From the NCBI GenBank assembly GCA_024643445.1, contig JAHEMX010000044.1:1-13072 (forward strand): a stretch of 13,072 nucleotides of DNA, read 5' to 3'. This document shows, piece by piece, positions 6,911 to 13,072 of this stretch; position 1 is the first letter of the stretch, and the number at the start of each line of letters is the position of its first letter. A program made the position numbers and the translations under genes. Source of the stretch: Desulfobulbaceae bacterium. Its GTDB lineage: Bacteria > Desulfobacterota > Desulfobulbia > Desulfobulbales > Desulfocapsaceae. Below the pieces are notes generated by a model. It saw only the letters and a program-made list of their open reading frames with translations. It was not told where the DNA came from and did not search any database.

Positions 6911-8128
6911 ATGAAATTAGGCATCAATGGTCTGGGACGCATAGGGAAATTGTCGCTCTGGAGCCATGTTTCGCGCAAGCGCTTTTCAGGTCTTGTGGTA
7001 AACATCGGCAGAAACGTCGGTAAAAATATTGACGATCTTGCTGCATCAATTGAGCGTGATTCGACCTATGGGCGCCTTGGATCCTATCTCTATGGCCATA
7101 AAGGGGGCAGGGTCATTGAACAGCTCAATGAGGAGACCGGGGAGATGCTGGTCAATGGTGTTCCGGTAAAAATTCTTCGTACAAACCGGAACCCGAAAGA
7201 GATTGCCTGGCGCGAGAGCGGGGTCAGTCTTGTTGTCGATACCACCGGCGTTTTTACCGATCCGACGACCGGAACTGACGAAGCAAAAGGTGCCCTGCGG
7301 GGGCATCTGGAAGCAGGGGCGGCCAAGGTAATACTCTCGGCCCCTTTCAAGATCAAATCGAAGGGCATTGAAATGCCGGATGATGCCGTAACCATGGTGA
7401 TGGGAATAAACGATGATGAATATGTCGTTTCCCGGCACAACATTATTTCGGCAGCCTCCTGCACAACCACCTGTCTCTCCTATATGATCAAACCGCTGCT
7501 GGAAGCGATTGGGGCGGAAAACCTGCTCAGTGCTTCAATGGTAACTGTCCATGCCGCGACCGGCAGCCAGCAGGTGCTTGACCGTCTTCCCGGTGGCGGG
7601 GCGGCTGATTTGAGGAAAAACCGGTCCATACTCAACAATATCATTCTGACGACGACCGGCGCGGCGAAGGCTCTTGCGCTCGTCATACCGGAGATGAAGA
7701 ATATCGGTTTTATCGCCGAATCAGTGCGTATACCGACCTCCACCGGGTCTCTGATTATCCTGGTCATCAATATCCAGGATGAGCCTGGAAATCCGACCAA
7801 GAGGGAATTTATTAATTCACTCTACCGGGAGTATGCTGAAAACAATAAATATCTTGAATACAGCGAGAAGCAGAACGTCTCCTCCGACATCATCGGCGTG
7901 CCCGAGGCGGCGGCGATCATCGAAGGAACCGAAACCCATACCCGGACGGCGTCAATCTTTGTCAATCTCGCTAAAACGGGGGTCTCGGGATTGGCCGATG
8001 GCCGGGAAGCACTACTTGAAGTACCGGTCACCCAGGCTGTTATTTATGGCTGGTACGATAACGAGTTGGGCAGCTATACCAACATGCTTGGTGATCTGAC
8101 GGTTAAAATTGCAGACAACATGGTCTGA
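6911..8128 (+). CDS. gap: Glyceraldehyde-3-phosphate dehydrogenase, enlarged divergent form
   Basis: This enzyme interconverts glyceraldehyde-3-phosphate and 1,3-bisphosphoglycerate with reduction of a nicotinamide coenzyme. The N-terminal Rossmann motif is GINGLGRIGK (4-13). Cys184 in SAASCTTTCL is the nucleophile, His214 (TVHAATGSQ) the base, TTGAAK (248-253) binds phosphate, Arg273 (SVRIPT) is the substrate arginine, and WYDNELG (381-387) is near the C-terminus. The protein has 405 residues against about 330-340 in the classical family, with extra sequence both before the active-site Cys and in the C-terminal domain. The usual SNASCTTNC is changed to SAASCTTTC, and Asn31 is followed by Ile instead of the usual NAD-selective Asp. 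A strong AAAGGAGG (6894-6901) sets the ATG start. It heads a gap-rimI-pgk-tpiA-secG series. Family membership is certain; coenzyme and direction of flux are not. Confidence 0.93.
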   Translation: MKLGINGLGRIGKLSLWSHVSRKRFSGLVVNIGRNVGKNIDDLAASIERDSTYGRLGSYLYGHKGGRVIEQLNEETGEMLVNGVPVKILRTNRNPKEIAWRESGVSLVVDTTGVFTDPTTGTDEAKGALRGHLEAGAAKVILSAPFKIKSKGIEMPDDAVTMVMGINDDEYVVSRHNIISAASCTTTCLSYMIKPLLEAIGAENLLSASMVTVHAATGSQQVLDRLPGGGAADLRKNRSILNNIILTTTGAAKALALVIPEMKNIGFIAESVRIPTSTGSLIILVINIQDEPGNPTKREFINSLYREYAENNKYLEYSEKQNVSSDIIGVPEAAAIIEGTETHTRTASIFVNLAKTGVSGLADGREALLEVPVTQAVIYGWYDNELGSYTNMLGDLTVKIADNMV

Positions 8129-8588
8129 TACTGTTTCTGTCCGTCGGATGTCGGCCGAAGATCTGATCGCCATTTCCGATCTGGAACAGCGGGAACCCTC
8201 AGCCTGGCGGGAATCACTTATCCGGGCGGAATTGGGGCGGCAGGACGGCATTCAGTTGGTAGCCAGTCTCAACAGCGCCGTGCTCGGCTGGTGTTGCGCC
8301 CGTTTTTTCGATACGGAAGCCGAGTTGCTGAAAATTGGTGTGCAGGCCGGCAGCCGGCGGCAAAAAATAGCCACCCGGCTTCTTGACTCCCTTGAAAAAC
8401 TGCTGCACGAATCCGGCGCGCAGCAGCTTTTTCTCGAAGTTCGATCACGCAACGTATCGGCACTAGCCTTTTATCACCAGGTTGGCTTTACAGAGGTTGC
8501 AAGGCGCATTAGATATTATAACAGGCCGGAAGATGACGCCCTGCTGTTCAGAAAAGCATTGGCAGTCCAATCAATTACCCCTGGATAA
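8109..8588 (+). CDS. rimI: Ribosomal protein S18-alanine N-acetyltransferase RimI-like GNAT protein
   Basis: RimI transfers acetyl from acetyl-CoA to the N-terminal alanine of ribosomal protein S18. The 159-residue GNAT protein begins with VRRMSAEDLIAISDLEQRE (11-29). The acetyl-CoA segment is LKIGVQAGSRRQKIATRLL (74-92), where the usual glycine of the Q/RxxGxG/A loop is Lys86. Next comes LEVRSRNVSALAFYHQVGF (109-127), the RimI signature, and then RIRYYNRPEDDALLFRK (133-149). The start is uncertain. TTG at 8109 overlaps the end of gap by 20 bp and keeps the whole first strand, whereas the next ATG (8148) would cut into the domain. Overlap suggests translational coupling to gap. RimI usually neighbours tsaB or tsaD, so a place between gap and pgk is uncommon. 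Another GNAT specificity cannot be excluded. Confidence 0.82.
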   Translation: MQTTWSDTVSVRRMSAEDLIAISDLEQREPSAWRESLIRAELGRQDGIQLVASLNSAVLGWCCARFFDTEAELLKIGVQAGSRRQKIATRLLDSLEKLLHESGAQQLFLEVRSRNVSALAFYHQVGFTEVARRIRYYNRPEDDALLFRKALAVQSITPG

Positions 8589-8632
8589 CACAATAATTCA
8601 GGGATATTATAACGTTTACCTCGGGAAAAGAG

Positions 8633-9808
8633 ATGAAGAGTGTCCGTGAACTGGAACTGAAGAACAAGCGGGTGCTGGTGCGGGTTGATTTTAATGTACC
8701 GGTGGATGAGCAATTGCATATCACCGATGATATCCGGATGCAGATGGCTTTACCGACGCTTCGTTATATCAGGGAACAACAGGGCCGGCTTGTTATCTGT
8801 TCGCATATGGGAAGACCCAAGGGACAGCGCGATGAAAAATTCAGCCTGGCCACGATCGCCCTGCATCTGGCGGAGCTGCTGAAGTGTCCGGTCCGGATGG
8901 CGCCGGACTGTATCGGCCGGGAGGTGGAGTACCTGGTAGAGTCCACGGGGGCCGGTGAAGTCCTGATGCTCGAGAACCTCCGCTTCCATGACGGGGAAAC
9001 AAAAAATGATGCCGATTTTTCCAGCAGTCTGGCCCGACTTGCGGACGTTTATATCAATGAGGCCTTTGCTGCTTCACACCGTGCTCACGCCTCTGTGGCC
9101 GGAGTCCCTGAACGTGTGGCCAGCAGGGGCGCCGGTTTTTTGCTGCAGCAGGAAATGGATTATTTTCACCAGGCCATGGAAGACCCGGCACGGCCGCTTG
9201 TGGCCATTATCGGCGGGGCGAAGGTGTCGTCCAAACTGGGTGCGCTGGAAAACATGTTAGGTCGGGTTGATCGGATGATAATCGGCGGGGCCATGGCGAA
9301 TACCTTCTTGAAGAGCCAGGGGGTTGCCATGGGAGCTTCCCTGGTGGAAGACGATCTGCTGCCGGCTGCCAGGCAGTTTCTTGCAAAGGCCAAAGAGAAA
9401 GGAATTGCGTTGTACCTGCCGACAGATTTTATTGTCGCCGAGAGTTTCTCCGTGGATGCGGCGGTCAAAGAGGTTATGTATGATGCTGTTCCCGCCGGCT
9501 GGATGGCGCTTGATATTGGTCCGCAGACAGGCAAAGCATTTGAGAAGGCTCTGAAGGATGCCAAGACCATTGTCTGGAATGGACCGATGGGTGCCTTTGA
9601 AATGCCTCCGTTTGCCGGGGGAACCATGGATTTGTGTCATGCTGTTGCCTCATCGGAGGCCCTGTCAATTACCGGCGGCGGGGATACGAACGCCGCTGTC
9701 AAGCTGGCAGGGGAGAGTGATCGTATCAGTTATATGTCGACGGGAGGAGGAGCTTTTCTGGAACTCATGGAAGGAAAGAACCTGCCGGGTGTCGAGGCAT
9801 TGAAATAA
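8633..9808 (+). CDS. pgk: Phosphoglycerate kinase
   Basis: Pgk transfers the acyl phosphate of 1,3-bisphosphoglycerate to ADP, making ATP and 3-phosphoglycerate in the cytoplasm. At 391 residues it has the bacterial length. Substrate-binding blocks include VRVDFNVP (16-23), SHMGRPKG (57-64), ENLRFHDGE (114-122) and SHRAHAS (148-154). The nucleotide-binding half carries IIGGAKVSSKL (192-202), WNGPMGAFE (315-323) and TGGGDTNAA (347-355), then STGGGAFLELMEGKNLPGV (369-387). Small departures from the common pattern are INEAF where VNDAF is usual and GGGDTNAA where GGGDSAAA is usual. The ATG at 8633 has a modest GGGAAAAG ribosome-binding site, 44 bp after rimI. Its product-substrate link to gap upstream and tpiA downstream explains the cluster. 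Confidence 0.97.
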   Translation: MKSVRELELKNKRVLVRVDFNVPVDEQLHITDDIRMQMALPTLRYIREQQGRLVICSHMGRPKGQRDEKFSLATIALHLAELLKCPVRMAPDCIGREVEYLVESTGAGEVLMLENLRFHDGETKNDADFSSSLARLADVYINEAFAASHRAHASVAGVPERVASRGAGFLLQQEMDYFHQAMEDPARPLVAIIGGAKVSSKLGALENMLGRVDRMIIGGAMANTFLKSQGVAMGASLVEDDLLPAARQFLAKAKEKGIALYLPTDFIVAESFSVDAAVKEVMYDAVPAGWMALDIGPQTGKAFEKALKDAKTIVWNGPMGAFEMPPFAGGTMDLCHAVASSEALSITGGGDTNAAVKLAGESDRISYMSTGGGAFLELMEGKNLPGVEALK

Positions 9809-9865
9809 CGGGTCGCCTGAAATATCAGGTTATTCAAGGCGGCCTGAAAAATGATGGGGTTTTAT

Positions 9866-10627
9866 ATGCAGAGAAGACCGTTGATGGCTGGAAACTGGAA
9901 GATGCACACAACACGGGGCGAGGCGCGAACGCTTGCCTCGGCTGTTGCCGCAGCCTGTGCAAAGGAGAGTGACCGGGACGTTTTACTGGCCCCGCCGTTT
10001 ACGGCATTGAGTGCGGTATCGCAGGCTATTGCGGGCTCAGCTATTATCCTGTCCGGGCAGAATGTTTGCTGGCAGGAGCAGGGTGCCTTTACCGGTGAGA
10101 TCTCTCCGGGGATGCTCAAGGATGCAGGAGCGCGTGCCGCAATTGTCGGTCACTCTGAACGGCGGCAGATTTTCGGGGAAAGTGATGCACTGATCAATCA
10201 GCGCGTCGCCGGGGCCCTGAGATCTGATCTGCTGGTGATTCTCTGTGTCGGCGAGACCCTTGATGAGCGGGAGGCGGGCAAGGCATTTAACGTCCTTGAA
10301 AATCAGGTCCGTATTGGCCTGACCGGCGTGACGGCGGAGAATATGACTCGACTGGTGCTTGCCTATGAACCGGTCTGGGCGATCGGGACCGGCAGGACCG
10401 CTACAAAAGAGCAGGCGCAGGAAACACATGCTTTTATCCGCGGTCTGTTGTCTCAGCTTTATGAAAAAAATGTTGCCGATCAATTGAGAATATTGTATGG
10501 TGGCTCGGTCAAACCGACCAATGTTGATGAGTTGATGGCTCAACCGGACATTGATGGCGTTCTGGTCGGTGGTGCCGCCCTTGATGCTGCGTCATTTGGG
10601 CGGATTATTAATTTTGAGCAAGAGTAG
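9866..10627 (+). CDS. tpiA: Triosephosphate isomerase
   Basis: TpiA interconverts dihydroxyacetone phosphate and glyceraldehyde-3-phosphate. Counting from the ATG at 9866, the protein has 253 residues. It shows RRPLMAGNWKMH (3-14, catalytic Lys12 and Asn10), GHSERR (95-100, His96), AYEPVWAIGTG (166-176, catalytic Glu168 and the flexible loop), YGGSVKPTN (211-219) and VGGAALD (234-240). The chosen start fits the usual distance to AGNWKMH and has GGGG at 9856-9859. In-frame ATGs at 9851 and 9854 would add up to five residues and remain possible. The gene follows pgk by 57 bp and precedes secG by 8 bp. Confidence 0.97.
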   Translation: MQRRPLMAGNWKMHTTRGEARTLASAVAAACAKESDRDVLLAPPFTALSAVSQAIAGSAIILSGQNVCWQEQGAFTGEISPGMLKDAGARAAIVGHSERRQIFGESDALINQRVAGALRSDLLVILCVGETLDEREAGKAFNVLENQVRIGLTGVTAENMTRLVLAYEPVWAIGTGRTATKEQAQETHAFIRGLLSQLYEKNVADQLRILYGGSVKPTNVDELMAQPDIDGVLVGGAALDAASFGRIINFEQE

Positions 10628-10635
10628 TCAAATAG

Positions 10636-11025
10636 ATGGAAACCCTGTTAATAATCGTTCATGTTATCGTCTGCCTGTTTCTGATCGGCATCGTGCTTCT
10701 GCAGCATGGCAAAGGGGCTGATATCGGAGCAACCTTTGGCGGATCAAGCCAGTCGTTGTTCGGTACAGAAGGTCCGCTGCCGCTGCTGAACAAGATTACG
10801 ACCCTGTCGGCGGTCATCTTCATGGTCACCTCCGTCATGTTGGCCTATATATCCTCGCATAACGGAACAGGTTCCGTCATGAGTAAACTCAGTGTTGATA
10901 AACCGGCCGTTGAAACAACAACAACTGCCCAGCCGGAAGCTAAGCTGATTGTCCCTGCTGAATCTGAATCTGCGGCTGCAATGCAGGATGGCAAGCCTGT
11001 GCAGGGGGAAAAGAAAACGCAATAG
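10636..11025 (+). CDS. secG: Preprotein translocase subunit SecG
   Basis: SecG is the small accessory subunit of the SecYEG channel and aids protein export through the inner membrane. The 129-residue protein has two transmembrane helices (about 2-22 and 52-72). They flank the conserved cytoplasmic loop LLQHGKGADIGATFGGSSQSLFG (split here as 21-35 and 36-43). A hydrophilic Thr/Ala/Glu/Lys-rich tail (about 75-129) of low complexity follows; such tails vary greatly between SecG proteins. It starts 8 bp after tpiA and ends 17 bp before a tRNA-Leu gene. tpiA-secG linkage is common in bacteria, and secG followed by tRNA-Leu(GAG) also occurs in E. coli (secG-leuU). Confidence 0.95.
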   Translation: METLLIIVHVIVCLFLIGIVLLQHGKGADIGATFGGSSQSLFGTEGPLPLLNKITTLSAVIFMVTSVMLAYISSHNGTGSVMSKLSVDKPAVETTTTAQPEAKLIVPAESESAAAMQDGKPVQGEKKTQ

Positions 11026-11042
11026 CGAATAGAGTATATCGT

Positions 11043-11128
11043 GCCGAAGTGGTGGAACTGGTAGACACACTATCTTGAGGGGGTAGCGGCCCACGGTCGT
11101 GCGAGTTCGATTCTCGCCTTCGGCACCA
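11043..11128 (+). tRNA. tRNA-Leu with anticodon GAG
   Basis: The 86-base sequence folds as a class II tRNA. The acceptor arms are GCCGAAG (11043-11049) and CTTCGGC (11118-11124), followed by discriminator A and an encoded CCA. The D stem is GTG/CAC, and the anticodon stem CTATC/GGTAG (one T-G pair) holds the loop TTGAGGG with anticodon GAG. The long variable arm is CGGCC/GGTCG. The T stem GCGAG/CTCGC encloses TTCGATT. GAG reads CUC and CUU leucine codons. There is no room for an independent promoter after secG, so it is probably processed from the upstream transcript. Confidence 0.96.
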
Positions 11129-11134
11129 TTCAAC

Positions 11135-11173
11135 AAAAAGCCCTGTAGCCTTAATTGGTTACAGGGCTTTTTT
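11135..11173 (+). terminator. Intrinsic terminator after tRNA-Leu
   Basis: AAAAAGCCCTGTAGCC pairs with GGTTACAGGGCTTTTT around the loop TTAATT, giving a 16-bp stem with one G-T wobble and ending in a T run. It lies 6 bp after the tRNA CCA and most likely ends the gap-rimI-pgk-tpiA-secG-tRNA transcript. The A-tract on its 5' side could also allow termination from the opposite strand. Confidence 0.93.
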
Positions 11174-11337
11174 ATTGTACATGTCTGTCCTCTTTTGCAT
11201 GACCAGGCGCAGGCGCAGCAAACGGGAAATAATAAGAAATTTTTAGAATGAATGAGGAAATCTTCCAAAATTCGAGGAGATAAGCTATATTACCTTGTAT
11301 CTTCATTTAAATTGCACAAGATCGTTATCGGTTAACA

Positions 11338-11346
11338 TGCTACAAT
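11338..11346 (+). promoter_or_regulatory. Candidate extended -10 promoter for the 186-aa gene
   Basis: TGCTACAAT is a good extended -10 element (TGnTATAAT with one change). No good -35 box is found 16-18 bp upstream, as is common for extended -10 promoters. It would start RNA near 11353, leaving a leader of about 100 bases before the preferred ATG at 11456. It also argues against translation from the ATG at 11345. The remaining gene-free sequence from 11174 to 11337 is AT-rich and shows nothing else recognisable. Confidence 0.4.
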
Positions 11347-11455
11347 GCCGTATGCTGCGGATAGTATGGTACGCCATGGTGGCAGGGTGAAGAACGCTCA
11401 TGGCCGCATTGAAAAACGATCATTATGGATGCCGCTGCAACTGTCGGGAGAAGTG

Positions 11456-12016
11456 ATGAACGTAGACGCTGTTGGCTTGACATTTGAGAAACTGCTTGCC
11501 GGCGTTGAGGCCCTCGAAATGCAGCTTGGCCGGGAGGCAGCAGCAGCTTATCAGGAAAACAGATATGAGGATGCCGAAGAGATAAGTGCATCAATCAAGG
11601 GACTGAAGCTGTTCAGGACTAAACTCGACCAAATTCAATCTGAATGGGAATCAGAGATTGAATCACATGTTCGAAAACGTGTCAAACTTGAAACCGACAA
11701 GCCTATGCAAACCGGGACAAAAGGGGTTCTTCGAAACCTCAGGGTCACGTTACCGAGCGGTCGGGTCATTTATCGGCCGACCTCTGCTATTACGATGGCG
11801 GAGGCTATTGAAGCCATGGGTATTGCCAAGGTCAATGCGCTTGGCATCACCATTTGCGGAGCTCCGCTCCTGAGCACTGAAAAGCATTCCAATTACGGTC
11901 AGACGCGGATAGGCCGCTATTATATCTATACCCAGGGTAATACCGAAAGCAAAAAACATATCCTTGAGGCAATAGCAGCAAAACTGGGATATGAGATCAA
12001 TGTGGAGGTCTTTTAA
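11456..12016 (+). CDS. Unrecognised 186-aa cytoplasmic protein (helical N-terminus, compact C-terminal domain)
   Basis: I do not recognise this protein. There is no signal peptide or membrane helix. Residues about 8-80 are strongly helical and charged, probably a coiled coil (FEKLLAGVEALEMQL at 10-24, KGLKLFRTKLDQIQSEWESE at 48-67). After a short linker, residues 93-186 form a mixed alpha/beta domain. It opens with LRVTLPSGRVIYRPTS (95-110), has a predicted helix around 113-121, and continues with ALGITICGAPLLS (128-140), RIGRYYIYTQGNT (151-163), a helix KKHILEAIAAKLG and a final strand YEINVEVF. The layout of helical spacer plus small beta-hairpin domain could suit DNA or protein binding, but that is a guess. 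GGGAG (11446-11450) with 5-bp spacing favours the ATG at 11456. Upstream in-frame ATGs at 11345, 11366 and 11429 lack ribosome-binding sites. It stands alone between a terminator and convergent genes. Confidence 0.75.
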   Translation: MNVDAVGLTFEKLLAGVEALEMQLGREAAAAYQENRYEDAEEISASIKGLKLFRTKLDQIQSEWESEIESHVRKRVKLETDKPMQTGTKGVLRNLRVTLPSGRVIYRPTSAITMAEAIEAMGIAKVNALGITICGAPLLSTEKHSNYGQTRIGRYYIYTQGNTESKKHILEAIAAKLGYEINVEVF

Positions 12017-12082
12017 TCCCGATTCAAGAAAACGAATAGTGCATTCACTCTTTTCCGCATTTTTCTCTTAATAACTCAATTC

Positions 12083-12469
12083 TCACTCGTCGCACACGTG
12101 TTTTTCAGAAAAATCCTTCTGCTCATAGGCGGTAGGCATGCCAGGCAGCGCACCCTGAACCAGCTCCCCGCATTTCTGCATCTGTTTCATCACGGGGGAT
12201 TTGGCGATTTCTTTGGCAAAAGCCATGGCTTTTGCCTGCGCCTTGGCCCGGTCCCCTGCGGCACAGAGTTCGTCAATTTCACGGTCTTCCTGCTCTGAGC
12301 GTTTCTGCATCTCCCCCATCTGGGTCTGGTCAATGGTTTGCATGCATTCCTGTAATTTTTGCATCTGTTGCATCATGTTCTGCATGTCAGGCTGATTCGT
12401 GCCCTGGTTGTTCTGGGCAGACACCACCGCCGGAATTGTCAGCAATAGAGCTATCATCAGGGATTTCAT
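12083..12469 (-). CDS. Four-cysteine, Met/Gln-rich periplasmic protein of unknown function
   Basis: The 128-residue product has a clear Sec signal peptide (MKSLMIALLLTIPAVVSAQ, cleavage near residue 18). The mature part is helical and rich in Met and Gln near its start (DMQNMMQQMQKLQECMQ, 28-44). Cysteines at 42, 69, 100 and 126 are spaced 26, 30 and 25 residues apart, which suggests two disulfides or metal ligation in the periplasm. The family resembles short conserved proteobacterial exported proteins, but I cannot name it. The start at 12469 is set by AAGGAG and the signal peptide; a longer frame reaches 12568 but its extra 33 residues look non-coding. It follows the hotdog gene by 49 bp on the same strand and may share its transcript. 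Confidence 0.75.
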   Translation of the reverse strand: MKSLMIALLLTIPAVVSAQNNQGTNQPDMQNMMQQMQKLQECMQTIDQTQMGEMQKRSEQEDREIDELCAAGDRAKAQAKAMAFAKEIAKSPVMKQMQKCGELVQGALPGMPTAYEQKDFSEKHVCDE

Positions 12470-12518
12470 GTGCTTGTTCTCCTTTGCGCAAAAGGCTGGT
12501 CCTCGGAGTAATTGAGTT

Positions 12519-13019
12519 CTACCGGGTCTGTGTCTGTATTCTTGTCTGCTGCCCGGATGAGTCACCATCTTTTTTCCTTACATAGAGCACTTTTGTAATT
12601 TTTGCCACGGTTTTTCCTTTCTCGTCAACCACCCTTATTTTAAACTCAGGGCAATACCTGTCGCCATCTTTCGTCTGCTCTTTTATCATGGCCAGATCGT
12701 GGTTATCAATGGTAAAGGCAGCCGTGACTTTCCCCCTGCCGGGCCGCATGAAGTCGATTGTGGCCGATCGGTCCCAGATGATATAGTCCTCCCCGAGCAG
12801 TTTCATCAGCATCAGCATCAGGTGTGGATCTGCCATCGAGTAAAGGCTTCCGCCAAAATGAACACCGACGATATTGCGGTTATACCAGTGCAGTTTCATC
12901 GAGACTTGCGCCTCTCTCCAGTCGTTGCTAATATGCTCAACCGTGATTCCAGCGCCGAGATAGGGGCCATAGATATTCAGCGTCTGAGCAGCTTCGGGCT
13001 GAGTCGGGCATGGAACCAT
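12519..13019 (-). CDS. DUF4442 hotdog-fold protein (thioesterase-like)
   Basis: The 166-residue protein resembles the DUF4442 branch of hotdog-fold proteins, related to PaaI/YiiD thioesterases that act on acyl-CoA or acyl carriers. The conserved block is KLHWYNRNIVGVHFGGSLY (42-60) followed by SMADP. It contains the HFGG turn before the central hotdog helix. IIWDRSATIDFMRPGRGKV (80-98) is the next characteristic strand pair, and the C-terminal strands end at VAKITKVLYVRKK (138-150). The last 15 residues are a hydrophilic tail. The ATG at 13019 is the first possible start: an in-frame TAG lies at 13040-13038. Its ribosome-binding site is weak. Substrate is unknown, and no neighbouring gene points to one. 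Confidence 0.8.
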   Translation of the reverse strand: MVPCPTQPEAAQTLNIYGPYLGAGITVEHISNDWREAQVSMKLHWYNRNIVGVHFGGSLYSMADPHLMLMLMKLLGEDYIIWDRSATIDFMRPGRGKVTAAFTIDNHDLAMIKEQTKDGDRYCPEFKIRVVDEKGKTVAKITKVLYVRKKDGDSSGQQTRIQTQTR

Positions 13020-13072
13020 GTATGCATGGATGTTTCTCTAGGCTGGGAACTATCGAGAGGTCTGGGCTGGAA

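Noticed and set aside
6822..7023. Short plus-strand frame running from the gap leader into gap
   Set aside because: It overlaps gap in another frame and lacks a ribosome-binding site.
7046..7470. Long antisense open frames across gap, and similar ones across pgk and pilQ-like genes
   Set aside because: They are frame shadows of well-supported genes and show no domain, signal or start-site support.
11345..11455. 37-residue N-terminal extension of the 186-aa protein
   Set aside because: No ribosome-binding site before 11345, 11366 or 11429; the first ATG lies in a promoter -10 element, and the extension has no domain character.
12035..12060. Possible weak terminator between the convergent genes at 12016 and 12083 (AGTG-CATT-CACT followed by CTTTT)
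   Set aside because: The stem is only 4 bp, or 7 bp with a mismatch, which is too weak to annotate.
12470..12568. 33-residue N-terminal extension of the four-cysteine periplasmic protein
   Set aside because: It would bury the signal peptide; the AAGGAG before 12469 gives a clear start.

Overview
The window reads as chromosomal backbone of a Gram-negative bacterium, most likely a Desulfobulbales-type member of Desulfobacterota (former Deltaproteobacteria). This is an inference from three things: a pilMNOP cluster whose PilQ functions look divided between two genes, an enlarged non-standard GAPDH heading a gap-rimI-pgk-tpiA-secG cluster, and a tRNA-Leu(GAG) directly behind secG. No transposase, integrase, phage gene or CRISPR array is visible.

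Left part (1-4849, all minus strand): a type IV pilus assembly operon in the order pilM, pilN, pilO, pilP, then an AMIN-STN-TPR protein that lacks the secretin pore domain, then the start of a lipoprotein gene that leaves the window and is probably the separate secretin. PilM (cytoplasmic), PilN/PilO (inner membrane) and PilP (periplasm) form the alignment complex. The last two products would supply peptidoglycan binding, pilotin-like and outer-membrane pore functions. A consensus TTGACA box lies upstream of pilM in a 430-bp intergenic region.

Middle part (5280-6712): lepB (signal peptidase I, plus strand) converges on sfsA (minus strand). A 198-bp divergent region with a perfect 8-bp AT palindrome separates sfsA from the glycolytic cluster.

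Right-middle part (6911-11128, plus strand): gap, rimI, pgk, tpiA, secG and tRNA-Leu(GAG), closed by a strong intrinsic terminator. The three enzymes interconvert dihydroxyacetone phosphate, glyceraldehyde-3-phosphate and 3-phosphoglycerate. RimI (ribosomal protein S18 acetylation) and SecG (secretion) are housekeeping passengers.

Right end (11338-13072): an unrecognised 186-aa cytoplasmic protein behind an extended -10 promoter, then two minus-strand genes: a four-cysteine, Met/Gln-rich periplasmic protein and, upstream of it, a DUF4442-type hotdog protein.

Most of the window is ordinary. The observations most worth following are the divided PilQ with a fused TPR module, the aberrant GAPDH (405 aa, altered active-site and coenzyme-site residues) and the unrecognised 186-aa protein. 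I found no convincing evidence of a wholly new multi-gene system.
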